Source: Pseudomonas duriflava (GTDB taxonomy: Bacteria; Pseudomonadota; Gammaproteobacteria; Pseudomonadales; Pseudomonadaceae). Taken from it: DNA of 64,000 nucleotides. The translations under genes and the position numbers were made by a program. Positions 51,404 to 61,686 of the stretch are shown here, one piece after another. The notes beneath the pieces are model-generated. The model was not told the origin of the DNA and searched no databases. It saw nothing but the letters and a program-made list of their open reading frames with translations. How positions within the stretch are numbered: the stretch's first letter is position 1; each line of letters starts with the position of its first letter. Location: positions 1-64,000 of the forward strand of contig NZ_VLKY01000001.1 of NCBI RefSeq assembly GCF_007830155.1. The letters run 5' to 3'.

Positions 51404-52771
51404 ATGACAGCAGCACAACTCAAACCCACCTTGGGTACGCTTCATTTATGGGGTATCGCCGTAGGCCTGGTGATTTCAGGGGAGTACTTCGGCTGGAGCT
51501 ACGGTTGGGGCGTAGCCGGTACGCTGGGCTTTCTGGTCACGGCGTTAGTCGTGGCGGTTATGTACACCTGCTTTATCTTCAGTTTTACGGAGCTGACCAC
51601 CTCCATTCCCCATGCCGGCGGTCCGTTTGCCTACAGTCTGCGTGCTTTTGGCCCCACCGGCGGCATGATTGCCGGTTTGGCCACGCTGATCGAGTTTGTC
51701 TTCGCACCGCCTGCCATTGCCATGGCTATTGGGGCTTATCTGAATGTTCAGTATCCCTCGTTAGACCCGCGTTGGGCGGCGGTGGGGGCCTATGCGATTT
51801 TCATGACCCTGAACATTCTGGGCGTAAGCATTGCAGCAACCTTCGAGTTGATCGTGACCGTACTGGCCGTGGCTGAACTCCTGGTCTTTATGGGCGTGGT
51901 AGCGCCCGGCTTTAGTTTCAGCAATTTCGTTCTGAACGGCTGGGCCGGTTCCGATACGTTTGGAAGCGCCGCCATTACCGGCATTTTTGCGGCGATTCCC
52001 TATGCTATTTGGTTCTTCCTGGCAATCGAAGGCGCTGCCATGGCGGCTGAAGAAGCTAAGGACCCGAAGCGAACTATTCCCAGGGCTTACATTGCGGGCA
52101 TTCTCACATTAGTGACCCTGGCCATTGGTGTCATGGTCTTTGCCGGCGGAGTTGGTGACTGGCGTGAACTGTCGGGTATCAATGATCCATTACCGCAGGC
52201 AATGAAAGCGGTAGTAGGTAATGACTCTACCTGGCTTCACATGCTGGTATGGATCGGCCTGTTTGGTCTCGTGGCGAGCTTTCATGGAATTATCATGGGC
52301 TATTCTCGGCAGTTCTTTGCCTTGGCCCGTGCCGGTTATCTGCCAGCAGGCCTGGCCAAGCTGTCGCGCTTCCAGACCCCACACCGCGCCATTTTAGCCG
52401 GCGGCGTGATTGGCATCGCGGCGATCTTCAGCGATGGAATCGTGAACCTGCAAGGCATGAGCCTGACCGCCGCCATGATCACCATGGCTGTCTTCGGCGC
52501 GATCGTCATGTACATCATGAGCATGCTGAGCCTGTTCCGTCTGCGCAAAATCGAGCCGAACCTGGAGCGCACCTTCAGGGCGCCGGGCTATCCAATCGTG
52601 CCGGCTATTGCATTGGTTCTGGCCATTGTCTGTTTGATTGCCATGATCTGGTTCAACGGGACCTTGGCCTTGGTCTTCCTGGGGCTAATGACAATCGGTT
52701 TCGTGTATTTCCGGTTGACCGGGCATCAGCGCCAGGCTGCCATACCGGACAGTCTGTTGTCACAGCCTTGA
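51404..52771 (+). CDS. eat: Ethanolamine permease
   Basis: A 455-residue amino acid/polyamine/organocation carrier with 12 hydrophobic segments. It starts LKPTLGTLHLWGIAVGLVIS, with GEYFGWSYGW and TSIPHAGGPFAYSLRAFGP next, typical of the ethanolamine permease branch. It precedes eutBC, which degrade the imported ethanolamine. AGGAG lies 9 nt before the start. Confidence 0.92.
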   Translation: MTAAQLKPTLGTLHLWGIAVGLVISGEYFGWSYGWGVAGTLGFLVTALVVAVMYTCFIFSFTELTTSIPHAGGPFAYSLRAFGPTGGMIAGLATLIEFVFAPPAIAMAIGAYLNVQYPSLDPRWAAVGAYAIFMTLNILGVSIAATFELIVTVLAVAELLVFMGVVAPGFSFSNFVLNGWAGSDTFGSAAITGIFAAIPYAIWFFLAIEGAAMAAEEAKDPKRTIPRAYIAGILTLVTLAIGVMVFAGGVGDWRELSGINDPLPQAMKAVVGNDSTWLHMLVWIGLFGLVASFHGIIMGYSRQFFALARAGYLPAGLAKLSRFQTPHRAILAGGVIGIAAIFSDGIVNLQGMSLTAAMITMAVFGAIVMYIMSMLSLFRLRKIEPNLERTFRAPGYPIVPAIALVLAIVCLIAMIWFNGTLALVFLGLMTIGFVYFRLTGHQRQAAIPDSLLSQP

Positions 52772-52831
52772 GCAGGACGCGCCCGTCAACAGCTGGCGGG
52801 CCTCTTTCCGCGGTAAAGGAGGAGTGGGTGA

Positions 52832-54226
52832 ATGGCTGATTTTGTACATACCATCGGGCAGCAGACCTGGCGATTCGATAGTCTCAAAACGCTTATGGCC
52901 AAGGCCACCCCGGCACGATCCGGCGATTACCTGGCGGGTGTCGCTGCCAGTAGCGATGTGGAGCGGGTGGCCGCACAAATGGCGCTGGCCAACGTACCGC
53001 TCATACACTTTTTGAACGAAGCGCTTATTCCCTACGAGACCGACGAAGTCACGCGCCTGATTATGGATACCCATGATGCGGCCGCGTTTGCGCCGGTACG
53101 TCATCTCACCGTAGGCGACTTTCGTAACTGGCTGTTGAGCGATGCCGCTGACGAGGCCAGTTTACGTGCACTGGCACCAGGGCTCACGCCAGAGATGGTA
53201 GCCGCCGTTTCAAAGATCATGCGGGTACAGGATTTGATCCTGGTTGCGCAAAAGGCCCGGGTCGTCACCTGTTTTCGTAATACGCTGGGGCTGCGCGGAC
53301 GGCTGTCGACCCGCCTGCAGCCCAACCATCCCACGGACGATCCCGCCGGGATTGCTGCCAGCATTCTGGACGGCTTGCTCTACGGCAATGGCGATGCCGT
53401 CATTGGCATCAACCCGGCTACCGACAGTACCAGTGGTATTTGTGAGCTGTTAAAGATGCTGGATGCGGTCATTCAACGGTATGAGATTCCCACGCAGTCA
53501 TGCGTCCTGACTCATGTCACGACGTCTATTGAGGCCATCGAGCGCGGCGTACCGCTGGATCTGGTGTTTCAATCCATTGCCGGTACCCAGGCGGCCAATG
53601 AGAGTTTTGGTATCAGCCTGGAGTTATTGCAGCAGGGCTATGAAGCCGGGCTTTCCCTCAAGCGCGGCAGCGTAGGCGAGAATCTCATGTATTTCGAGAC
53701 GGGGCAGGGCAGTGCGCTGTCAGCCAATGCCCATCATGGTGTTGATCAGCAGACTTGCGAAGCGCGAGCCTACGCCGTAGCCCGCCAGTTCAAGCCGCTA
53801 CTGGTAAACACAGTGGTTGGTTTCATCGGCCCGGAATACCTTTACAACGGCAAGCAAATCATTCGCGCCGGGTTGGAGGATCATTTCTGCGGCAAGCTCC
53901 TGGGTGTGCCCATGGGCTGTGACATCTGCTACACCAACCACGCCGAAGCGGATCAAGACGACATGGACACGCTCCTGACGCTGCTTGGCACGGCGGGTAT
54001 CAATTTCATCATGGGCATTCCCGGTTCCGACGACGTCATGCTCAATTACCAGACCACCTCTTTCCACGACGCGCTCTATGCCCGGCAGACCCTTGGGCTG
54101 CGCGCCGCTCCGGAGTTCGAGGCCTGGCTGGAAAAAATGGATATCCTGCGCCTGGATAATGGCCGCTTCCGCCTGGGGGATGCCCTGCCACCGCCTTTTC
54201 GCCAAGCCCTGGCTCAGTTGAGTTAA
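52832..54226 (+). CDS. eutB: Ethanolamine ammonia-lyase large subunit
   Basis: Catalytic subunit of the coenzyme-B12 enzyme that turns ethanolamine into acetaldehyde and ammonia. It has 464 residues. Family segments: [53 protein letters not shown] and the C-terminal [24 protein letters not shown] precedes the ATG. It is 61 nt after eat and 15 nt before eutC. Confidence 0.96.
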   Translation: MADFVHTIGQQTWRFDSLKTLMAKATPARSGDYLAGVAASSDVERVAAQMALANVPLIHFLNEALIPYETDEVTRLIMDTHDAAAFAPVRHLTVGDFRNWLLSDAADEASLRALAPGLTPEMVAAVSKIMRVQDLILVAQKARVVTCFRNTLGLRGRLSTRLQPNHPTDDPAGIAASILDGLLYGNGDAVIGINPATDSTSGICELLKMLDAVIQRYEIPTQSCVLTHVTTSIEAIERGVPLDLVFQSIAGTQAANESFGISLELLQQGYEAGLSLKRGSVGENLMYFETGQGSALSANAHHGVDQQTCEARAYAVARQFKPLLVNTVVGFIGPEYLYNGKQIIRAGLEDHFCGKLLGVPMGCDICYTNHAEADQDDMDTLLTLLGTAGINFIMGIPGSDDVMLNYQTTSFHDALYARQTLGLRAAPEFEAWLEKMDILRLDNGRFRLGDALPPPFRQALAQLS

Positions 54227-54240
54227 GGAGAAGAATCACC

Positions 54241-55062
54241 ATGGCCAAGCCTGATAAGAGTGCCGCTCAAGCCGATCCCTGGTTGAAGTTGCGTCGATTG
54301 ACGCCTGCTCGCATTGCCTTGGGCCGGGCCGGCACCAGTTTGCCGACAGCCGCCCAATTGGACTTCCAGTTTGCTCACGCCCAGGCGCGTGACGCCGTGC
54401 ATTTGGCATTCGATCATGCCGCCTTGAGGGAGCGTTTAAAGCAAAAGGGACACGACAGCCTTGTGCTGCATAGCGCAGCGGCTGACCGTAACGTCTATTT
54501 GCAGCGGCCAGATCTGGGGCGGCGTTTGAACGCAGAGTCTGCACAGCGGTTGCATGAATATGCCGCTGCACATGTAGGAGGCGTTGATGTTGTTTTCGTC
54601 ATTGCCGATGGGCTTTCTGCACTCGCCGTGCATCGCCATGCCCTGCCGTTTCTTGAGCGGCTGGATGAGCAGGCCAGCCAGGACGGTTGGTCGCGCGCGC
54701 CGGTTGTGCTGGTAGAGCAGGCGCGGGTCGCTATTGGCGATGAGATCGGAGAAATACTGGGCGCCCGGATGGTGGTCATGCTGATCGGTGAACGGCCCGG
54801 CCTTAGCTCGCCGGATAGTCTGGGTTTGTATTTCACCTATGCTCCCCGCGTCGGCCTCACCGATGCCTACCGCAACTGCATCTCTAATGTTCGTTTGGAA
54901 GGTCTGAGCTATGGCTTAGCGGCGCACAAGTTGCTCTACCTGATGCGCGAAGCCTGTCGTCGCCAGTTGTCCGGTGTGAAACTCAAGGACGAAGCCGACG
55001 TGCCCATGCTGAACATGAATGATACCGAGCCAACGCCAGGAAACTTCCTGACAGCGTTCTAA
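54241..55062 (+). CDS. eutC: Ethanolamine ammonia-lyase small subunit
   Basis: Partner subunit of EutB that holds cobalamin. It has 273 residues. Typical: [55 protein letters not shown] and [24 protein letters not shown] lies 9 nt ahead. It ends the eat-eutBC operon. No microcompartment genes are present, matching the short Pseudomonas pathway. Confidence 0.96.
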   Translation: MAKPDKSAAQADPWLKLRRLTPARIALGRAGTSLPTAAQLDFQFAHAQARDAVHLAFDHAALRERLKQKGHDSLVLHSAAADRNVYLQRPDLGRRLNAESAQRLHEYAAAHVGGVDVVFVIADGLSALAVHRHALPFLERLDEQASQDGWSRAPVVLVEQARVAIGDEIGEILGARMVVMLIGERPGLSSPDSLGLYFTYAPRVGLTDAYRNCISNVRLEGLSYGLAAHKLLYLMREACRRQLSGVKLKDEADVPMLNMNDTEPTPGNFLTAF

Positions 55063-55142
55063 TCAGCGGCCCTTGCGTCTGAGCTGGGCGGCTAACCGTA
55101 AGAGCCGCTCGGCTGAAATGCTAGAGCGTCTTACTAAACCAT

Positions 55143-55169
55143 TCAATAAATGAACTTTGCTGCCGAATC
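55143..55169 (+). promoter_or_regulatory. Possible FliA (sigma-28) promoter of the chemoreceptor gene
   Basis: TCAAT, 14 nt, then GCCGAATC. This resembles the flagellar sigma pattern (TCAAG/TAAAG ... GCCGATAA) with the right spacing and a good GCCGA core, 33 nt before the chemoreceptor start. The -10 half deviates at three positions. Confidence 0.35.
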
Positions 55170-55201
55170 CTTGATACAGCCCGCTTATTTGGAGTCGAGG
55201 A

Positions 55202-57199
55202 ATGAATGTGTTGCCTACGCGGATTGCCCAGCGAATGACGCTTGGCATTCTGATGTTACTCATGCTGACCGCTTTGTCGATCTATGGCGTTATGGCTCTG
55301 CGCGGCAAGCCTCAATTGGTTGAAGCGGGTACAGTGGCTGCCGAGCAGTCGGCTACGGCTATTGCACGCCAGCTGGAATTACAGTTGATCCGGATCGAAG
55401 GAACGGCTGCTGCCATGGCACACCTGGCCGAAACGCTTCCCCGTGATGAGGCTTTGATAAAAAGCAACTTACCCAATGTGATCAACAGCCAAGGCGATAA
55501 TGCTATCGCAGGGGGCGGTATCTGGCCTGAGCCAGGCGCTTTCACGGCAGGTGTGGAGCGGCGCAGCTTTTTCTGGGCACGCAATGAGCGGGGCGGCCTG
55601 GATTATTCCGACGACTATAACGCCGCCGATGCGACACCCTACCAGAGCGAATCCTGGTACACCGGCGCCAAAACGGCCCCTGCCGGTCAATGCGTCTGGT
55701 CCGATGCCTATCAGGATTCGGTGACCGGTGTGGCGATGACTACCTGCAGCGTTCCCTATAAAGAAAATGGCCGCTTCGCCGGCGTTTCTACTATCGACCT
55801 TAAGCTCGACGGCCTCGCCGCCTTTCTGAAGGCCGAGGGTGGTGTCACTGAAGGCTACGCCTTTGCCCTGGATCGCTCCGGGAATCTGCTGTACTTCCCG
55901 GACATTTCTACTCAGCAAGGCTTGCCAACGTTAAGCAGCCTTGGTGAAAAGCATGCCTGGCTAAAACCGGTCATTGAGGCGGTAGCCGCTTCCGGGCAAG
56001 AGCAGCGCACCGTCTTTTTACCGGAAGATGGCCGGTTGGGCGCTCCGGCTTATGTCAGTCTGAAGCCGATGGGGTCTACCGGCTGGTATGTTGCTCTGGT
56101 AACACCGGAGACGCACGTAACGGGCTTGGCTAATCGGCTAACCGCTGAAATCCTGATGTTCTTGCTACCGCTGTTAGGCATACTCCTGGCTCTGGCCTGG
56201 TTTGCCTGCAAGCGTCTGCTTGCCCAGTTGGAAGAAACCACGGCGCAAATCGACGCCTTGGGTGAGAGTGGCCAGGGCAATACCGAGTTGGAAATCTACC
56301 GCGCGGATGAAATTGGTGCGCTGCGTGGAGCTGTTAATCGTTATGCGGGCTCACTGCGGCAGATGCTTAATAGCATTGCTGAGGAATCGACCCTGCTTGA
56401 GCGCCAGGCATCTGAACTGGCCAGCCTGTCATCTGGGCTGGCCGTGCGGGCCGAGGCGCAGCGCGAAGACAATACCTTGCTCGCCACCGCCATTACCGAA
56501 ATGTCGGCCAGCGCCCAGGAAGTAGCGTTGAATACCACAGACTGTTCGGATACGGCCCGGCATTCGCAGCTTGCTGCTCGGGAAGGGCAGGCTCATGTGC
56601 AGAGTAACAACCAGTCCGTAGAGGCACTGGCGGGCGAAATTACCAGTGCCGCCTCCGCGATTACCCGCTTGGGTGAAGATATCGAGCGGGTCGGTAGCGT
56701 TTTGGACGTTATCAAGTCCATTTCTGAACAGACCAACCTGCTGGCGCTCAATGCGGCCATTGAAGCGGCTCGCGCAGGCGAACAGGGACGTGGCTTTGCC
56801 GTGGTGGCCGATGAGGTCCGTACTCTTGCAGGTCGTACTCAGACGTCGGCCAACGAGATTCAGGAGATGATTGGTCAGTTGCGTCAGGCTTCCAATCAGG
56901 CCGTTACCACCATGCAGACCAGTGCTGACCGTACCCGGCAAGTCGTTACGCAGGCCAGTAAGGTCTCTGGCACGTTGGTCAATACGGTGAGCAGCTTCGA
57001 CGATATCGTTCAGCGTGCTCAACAGATCGCCGTTGCCGCGCAGGAGCAAAGCCAGGTTACCCAGGAAATTAACGAGCTGGCTGTGCGAATCCACGCGTCC
57101 AGCGAAAAGGGCGCTCAAGATGCACACGTGCTTCGCGAGCTGGGACAAGGGATGCATGCGTTGTCCGGGCGGCTTGGTCAGATGAGTCGGAGCAGCTAG
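55202..57199 (+). CDS. Methyl-accepting chemotaxis protein with a periplasmic dCache sensor
   Basis: A 665-residue chemoreceptor. One membrane segment lies at about residues 15-34 and the other near 316-338. Between them (35-315) is a double Cache sensor ([52 protein letters not shown]). A HAMP-like region follows, then the signalling tip [20 protein letters not shown] near residue 510-530 and methylation helices ending about 650. Ligand unknown; the neighbours eutBC, ure and urt suggest a nitrogen compound. Confidence 0.92.
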   Translation: MNVLPTRIAQRMTLGILMLLMLTALSIYGVMALRGKPQLVEAGTVAAEQSATAIARQLELQLIRIEGTAAAMAHLAETLPRDEALIKSNLPNVINSQGDNAIAGGGIWPEPGAFTAGVERRSFFWARNERGGLDYSDDYNAADATPYQSESWYTGAKTAPAGQCVWSDAYQDSVTGVAMTTCSVPYKENGRFAGVSTIDLKLDGLAAFLKAEGGVTEGYAFALDRSGNLLYFPDISTQQGLPTLSSLGEKHAWLKPVIEAVAASGQEQRTVFLPEDGRLGAPAYVSLKPMGSTGWYVALVTPETHVTGLANRLTAEILMFLLPLLGILLALAWFACKRLLAQLEETTAQIDALGESGQGNTELEIYRADEIGALRGAVNRYAGSLRQMLNSIAEESTLLERQASELASLSSGLAVRAEAQREDNTLLATAITEMSASAQEVALNTTDCSDTARHSQLAAREGQAHVQSNNQSVEALAGEITSAASAITRLGEDIERVGSVLDVIKSISEQTNLLALNAAIEAARAGEQGRGFAVVADEVRTLAGRTQTSANEIQEMIGQLRQASNQAVTTMQTSADRTRQVVTQASKVSGTLVNTVSSFDDIVQRAQQIAVAAQEQSQVTQEINELAVRIHASSEKGAQDAHVLRELGQGMHALSGRLGQMSRSS

Positions 57200-57205
57200 A
57201 TAACG

Positions 57206-57246
57206 TGACGCGGCGCATCAATCGCAACGATTGGCGTGCCGCGTCA
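57206..57246. terminator. Long hairpin between convergent chemoreceptor and urtE genes
   Basis: TGACGCGGC pairs with GCCGCGTCA, with an inner stem CAATCG/CGATTG. It lies 7 nt after the chemoreceptor stop. There is no clear T-run, so its termination strength is uncertain. Confidence 0.5.
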
Positions 57247-57306
57247 GCTATGCTCGTTTAGCACTTACTAGATAGGTAGCGCGGTCGGTATGAAGGCGCT
57301 CCGTGC

Positions 57307-58005
57307 TCAGATTGCCATCAGCCCACGTACTCCTTCTGCCTCCATATCAGTCCCTTTGCCATTCTGAACGATCTCACCGCGGGCCATGACGATGTAGCGG
57401 TCGGCCAGCTCGGCAGCAAAATCATAAAATTGCTCGACCAGCAGAATAGCCATGTCGCCGCGTTCCGCCAGGCGCTTAATGACAACTCCGATTTCCTTGA
57501 TGACCGAGGGTTGAATACCTTCGGTGGGCTCGTCAAGGATTAGCAGGCGTGGTTGACTGGCCAGCGCGCGACCGATAGCGAGTTGCTGCTGTTGCCCACC
57601 GGACAGGTCGCCACCGCGCCGATGCTTCATCTGTTTGAGCACCGGGAACAGTTCATAGATGAATGCAGGTACTTCCTTTGCCTGACTGGCAGGAAAGCGG
57701 GACAGACCCATCAACAGGTTTTCTTCAACGGTCAGGCGTGGAAAGATCTCCCGGCCCTGAGGCACATAGGCGATACCCGCCTGGACGCGCTGGTGAGGTT
57801 TGTAGCGGGTGATAGGATTGCCTTCCCAGGTCACGCTGCCTTGTTTGGCAGGAGTCAGCCCCATGAGGCACCGAAGTAGTGTGGTTTTGCCGACCCCGTT
57901 GCGGCCTAGAACGCAGGTCACTTCGCCGATCTTCGCGTCGAAGGAAAGACCGCGCAGGATATGACTGCCGCCATAGTATTGATGAAGTTCGTTTACCTGA
58001 AGCAT
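57307..58005 (-). CDS. urtE: Urea ABC transporter ATP-binding protein UrtE
   Basis: A 232-residue ATPase of the LivF type. Walker A is GRNGVGKTT (34-42), the signature is DLSGGQQQQLAIGRAL and Walker B is LLILDEPTEGI. The ATG at 58005 was chosen over 58041 because it gives the family N-terminus MLQVNELHQYYGG and has GGAAAC ahead. It is last in urtABCDE. Confidence 0.95.
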   Translation of the reverse strand: MLQVNELHQYYGGSHILRGLSFDAKIGEVTCVLGRNGVGKTTLLRCLMGLTPAKQGSVTWEGNPITRYKPHQRVQAGIAYVPQGREIFPRLTVEENLLMGLSRFPASQAKEVPAFIYELFPVLKQMKHRRGGDLSGGQQQQLAIGRALASQPRLLILDEPTEGIQPSVIKEIGVVIKRLAERGDMAILLVEQFYDFAAELADRYIVMARGEIVQNGKGTDMEAEGVRGLMAI

Positions 58006-58101
58006 GACTGTGTTTCCATATAAGGCGAGTGACGCATCCAATGCTTTGCGTACCGTCGGAAGGGCCTCTGCAAACTCAGGCGCGGCCCCATTATGCTGGC
58101 G

Positions 58102-58935
58102 CTATCGGCCAAGATAGACCTCGATAACTTGTTCGTTCGCCTGGACTTCCGCCAGAGAACCTTCAGCCAGCACATGCCCTTGATGCAGTACAGTCACATG
58201 ATCTGCGATGGCTTCGACGAAGCCCATGTCATGCTCTACCACCATGAGCGAATGCTTTCGCGCCAGTGAAGTGAACAGCTCGGCGGTAAACTCTGTCTCG
58301 GCATCGGTCATTCCAGCCACCGGCTCATCCAGTAACAAAAGCTGGGGCTCCTGGGTCAATAGCATCCCGATTTCCAGAAACTGCTTCTGCCCGTGGGAGA
58401 GCAGCCCGGCTGGCCGATGACGGGATTCGGCGAGCCGGATTGTAACCAGTACCTCTTCGAGACGGTCTTGTTGTTCGCCTGTAAGTGTGGCGCGCAGGCT
58501 AGCCCAGACGGACTTGTTGGTCTTTTGCGCCAGTTCCAGATTTTCGTAAACGGTCAAGGCTTCAAATACCGTGGGTTTTTGAAACTTTCGACCTATTCCA
58601 GCCTGGGCGATCTCGACTTCGCTCAGGCGGGTCAGGTCGAGCGTTTCACCAAAATATGCCTTGCCGGTGTCTGGGCGGGTCTTGCCGGTAATCACGTCCA
58701 TCAGGGTGGTCTTGCCGGCACCGTTCGGTCCGATAATGCAGCGCAACTCACCCACGCCGATATAGAGTGTCAGCGCGTTTAGCGCCTTGAAGCCATCAAA
58801 GCTGACGCCTATATCTTCCAGGGTCAGAATGGTCCCGTGGCGCGTGTCCAAGCCACCGGTGACCTGATGACCCAATCCGCTGGATTCGCTGCTAAAGGAG
58901 GCATCGACCAGGTTAGGTACGGGAGTGGCCTTCAT
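58102..58935 (-). CDS. urtD: Urea ABC transporter ATP-binding protein UrtD
   Basis: A 277-residue ATPase of the LivG type. Walker A is GPNGAGKTT (69-77), the signature-like LLSHGQKQFLEIGMLL has His for the usual Ser-Gly, as in UrtD, and Walker B is LLLLDEPVAGM. It has an N-terminal extension of about 35 residues before the fold. Its start overlaps urtC by ATGA. Confidence 0.95.
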   Translation of the reverse strand: MKATPVPNLVDASFSSESSGLGHQVTGGLDTRHGTILTLEDIGVSFDGFKALNALTLYIGVGELRCIIGPNGAGKTTLMDVITGKTRPDTGKAYFGETLDLTRLSEVEIAQAGIGRKFQKPTVFEALTVYENLELAQKTNKSVWASLRATLTGEQQDRLEEVLVTIRLAESRHRPAGLLSHGQKQFLEIGMLLTQEPQLLLLDEPVAGMTDAETEFTAELFTSLARKHSLMVVEHDMGFVEAIADHVTVLHQGHVLAEGSLAEVQANEQVIEVYLGR

Positions 58936-60011
58936 GTCTCTTTGTCCTTACGGATCAGTCCGATCACGCCTTTAGGCAGGAACAGGGTCACCACGATAAA
59001 CAGCAATCCTAGAAAGAACAGCCAGTACTCGGGAAAGGCAACCGTAAACCAGCTCTTGGCGCCGTTGACGATACCGGCACCCAAGACCGGGCCGATCAGC
59101 GTGCCGCGTCCGCCCAAAGCCACCCAAATGGCTGCTTCGATAGAATTAGTGGGCGCCATTTCGCTAGGGTTGATGATGCCTACTTGCGGTACGTACAGCG
59201 CACCGGCCAGCCCGCAAATGACGGCCGAGAGCGTCCAGACGAACAGCTTGAATCCTCTTGGGTCATAGCCGCAAAACATCACCCGGTTTTCAGCATCTCG
59301 AATCGCCGTCAAAATGCGGCCGAACTTGCTTCGCGCCAGCTGCCAGCCGAGCAGCAGGCTCGCCACTAGCAGGGCAACGGTCAAGAGGAATAACAGGGCG
59401 CGCATTCCTGGCGCTGCGATGGGAAAACCAAGCAGTGTTGTGAAGCCGGTAAAACCATTATTGCCGCCAAAGCCTGTTTCGTTGCGGAAGAACAACAGCA
59501 TGCCGGCAAACGTCAGCGCCTGGGTCATGATTGAGAAATACACGCCCTTGATCCGTGAGCGGAAGGCAAAAAAGCCAAATACAAAGGCCAATAGGCCCGG
59601 TGCCAGTACTACTAGGCACAAGGCCCAGAGGAAGTGCTGCGTGCCAGCCCAAAACCAGGGAATTTCCGTCCAGGACAGAAAAGTCATGAACGCTGGAATG
59701 CCCTCGCCAGACGCCTGACGCATCAGATACATGCCCATGGCGTAACCACCTAGCGCAAAGAACACACCGTGGCCCAGGGACAGGAGACCGGCGTAGCCCC
59801 AAACCAAGTCCAACGCGAGCGCGACGATGGCGTAGCAGAGAATCTTGCCCACCAGAGTCAGCGTATAGGCAGAAACCTGTAGCGGGTGGTCGTTGGGTAG
59901 AAGAGACAGCAAGGGCAGGGCGATTAATATGGCCAGCGCCACCGCGGCGATACCCAATGTCCAGCGGGGCCCTACGGTGCGGGCGGCAGTCAGAGTAAGT
60001 GGCTGGTTCAA
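58932..60011 (-). CDS. urtC: Urea ABC transporter permease UrtC
   Basis: A 359-residue inner-membrane permease of the LivM type with about 9-10 hydrophobic segments. GYAGLLSLGHGVFFALGGYA and WALGGRGTLIGPVLGA-like VALGGRGTLIGPVLGAGIV are characteristic. It overlaps both urtB and urtD by 4 nt, so the operon is tightly coupled. Confidence 0.95.
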   Translation of the reverse strand: MNQPLTLTAARTVGPRWTLGIAAVALAILIALPLLSLLPNDHPLQVSAYTLTLVGKILCYAIVALALDLVWGYAGLLSLGHGVFFALGGYAMGMYLMRQASGEGIPAFMTFLSWTEIPWFWAGTQHFLWALCLVVLAPGLLAFVFGFFAFRSRIKGVYFSIMTQALTFAGMLLFFRNETGFGGNNGFTGFTTLLGFPIAAPGMRALLFLLTVALLVASLLLGWQLARSKFGRILTAIRDAENRVMFCGYDPRGFKLFVWTLSAVICGLAGALYVPQVGIINPSEMAPTNSIEAAIWVALGGRGTLIGPVLGAGIVNGAKSWFTVAFPEYWLFFLGLLFIVVTLFLPKGVIGLIRKDKET

Positions 60012-61594
60012 TCGAGGACCCTCCCTTTGAGCGCGAAGAGGCCCTGGGGGCGTTTTTGGATGAAGAGAATGATGAGAGCCAGAATCAGGATCTTGCCGAG
60101 AACGGCGCCGATCTGGGGTTCGAGAATCTTGTTGGCGATGCCCAATCCAAAAGCAGCCAGTACACTGCCCGCTAGTTGACCAACACCGCCCAGCACCACT
60201 ACAAGGAATGAGTCAATAATGTAATTTTGGCCTAGATCCGGGCCAACATTACCCACCTGTGATAGCGCTACTCCCCCCAAGCCTGCAATGCCTGAACCGA
60301 GGCCAAAGGCCAACATGTCGATGCGTCCAGTTGGAACTCCACAACAGGCAGCCATATTGCGATTCTGCGTCACGGCGCGGATGTTTAGGCCCAGACGTGT
60401 CATGTTGAGCAGCGCCCAGGTCAGAATCAGTACGAAAATCGCGAAGCCGATAATGATGACCCTGTTGTAGGGCAGGAGCAGATTCGGCAGTACCTGAATG
60501 CCGCCGGACAGCCAGGCAGGATTGGCCACCTCAACGTTCTGCGCGCCAAATACGACCCGTATCAGCTGAATCAGCATCAGACTGATGCCCCACGTGGCTA
60601 GCAAGGTTTCTAGCGGTCGGCCATAGAGGTGGCGGATCACGGTACGCTCCAAGACCATGCCGATCACCGCGGTAACAAAGAACGCCGCCGGCAGGGCCAG
60701 TAACGGATAGTAGACCAACATATCCGGTACGAAACGTTGGAGCAGTGTCTGCACAAGATAAGTTGTGTAAGCCCCTAGCATCAGCATTTCGCCATGGGCC
60801 ATGTTGATCACGCCCAGCAGACCATAGGTAATGGCCAAGCCTAGAGCCGCGAGCAGCAGGATCGAACCCAGGGACAAGCCGGTAAAGGCCTGCCCGAGCA
60901 GATCGCCAACCAACAGGCGACGCTCTACTTGCGCAAGGCTGGTCTCCGCAGCCTTGCGCACTGCTGCGTCGGGCTCATTCGCCGGATCGGTCAAGGCTTG
61001 CAAGCGCGCACGCGCCTGCGGCTCGCCGGTATCGCCCAGCAACCGGACCGCTGAGAGACGAGTATCTGGACTGGCATCGGTCAGCTGCAAATTCGCCACG
61101 GCAAAGCCCAGGGCGCGTCTGACTGAATCATCCGCCTCGATATTCAAGCGCTGCTCAAGGAAGGCTCTCTGCTCGGGCTTAGCGTCCTGGCGCAGCGTTT
61201 GTGCGGCGGCAAGGCGTACACTTGCCTCGTCGGATAAAAGCTGGTGGCTAGCCAGGGCGTTGTTAATGAGGATACGCAGACGATTGTTCAGGCGTACCGG
61301 CTTTGGAGTGCCCGCTGGAGCTATAGAAGGTTCGCCTTCAGCAGCGCTCAGGGATGTCCCCTTTACGTAAAATGCCCGCTTTTCACCATCAATGACAAAG
61401 CGGTTACTGTGTAATGCCTCAAGCAGCGGTAAGCGCTCAAGTGCGGGTTGAGCAGCCCATTGCTGCAACAGCGTAACTTGCCCGGCAGGGCTGGCAGCGG
61501 CAAAGTCGCTGGCAGGCCCTGCCTGGACGGGAATCGCAAAACTTACTAGCAAGGCAGATACTAAAAAGAGAACTAGGCGCATGGTCTTTCTCAT
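60008..61594 (-). CDS. urtB: Urea ABC transporter permease UrtB
   Basis: A 528-residue permease of the LivH type. It has a signal-like start (RLVLFLVSALLVSFAIPVQA) and an N-terminal periplasmic helical-repeat region of about 220 residues (for example RLLGDTGEPQARARLQAL) that is special to UrtB. The membrane part follows, with ITYGLLGVINMAHGEMLMLG. The start is either 61594 or 61582; a much longer frame to 61783 overlaps urtA and is unlikely. Confidence 0.93.
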   Translation of the reverse strand: MRKTMRLVLFLVSALLVSFAIPVQAGPASDFAAASPAGQVTLLQQWAAQPALERLPLLEALHSNRFVIDGEKRAFYVKGTSLSAAEGEPSIAPAGTPKPVRLNNRLRILINNALASHQLLSDEASVRLAAAQTLRQDAKPEQRAFLEQRLNIEADDSVRRALGFAVANLQLTDASPDTRLSAVRLLGDTGEPQARARLQALTDPANEPDAAVRKAAETSLAQVERRLLVGDLLGQAFTGLSLGSILLLAALGLAITYGLLGVINMAHGEMLMLGAYTTYLVQTLLQRFVPDMLVYYPLLALPAAFFVTAVIGMVLERTVIRHLYGRPLETLLATWGISLMLIQLIRVVFGAQNVEVANPAWLSGGIQVLPNLLLPYNRVIIIGFAIFVLILTWALLNMTRLGLNIRAVTQNRNMAACCGVPTGRIDMLAFGLGSGIAGLGGVALSQVGNVGPDLGQNYIIDSFLVVVLGGVGQLAGSVLAAFGLGIANKILEPQIGAVLGKILILALIILFIQKRPQGLFALKGRVLD

Positions 61595-61686
61595 GGATGC
61601 TGATTCGCATCGTCGGGTGCGTCGTGCGCGGGATGGCATGCTGCAACCAACCGCAGGCACTCGTGGCGTCTGCGGTTGGCAGAGGT

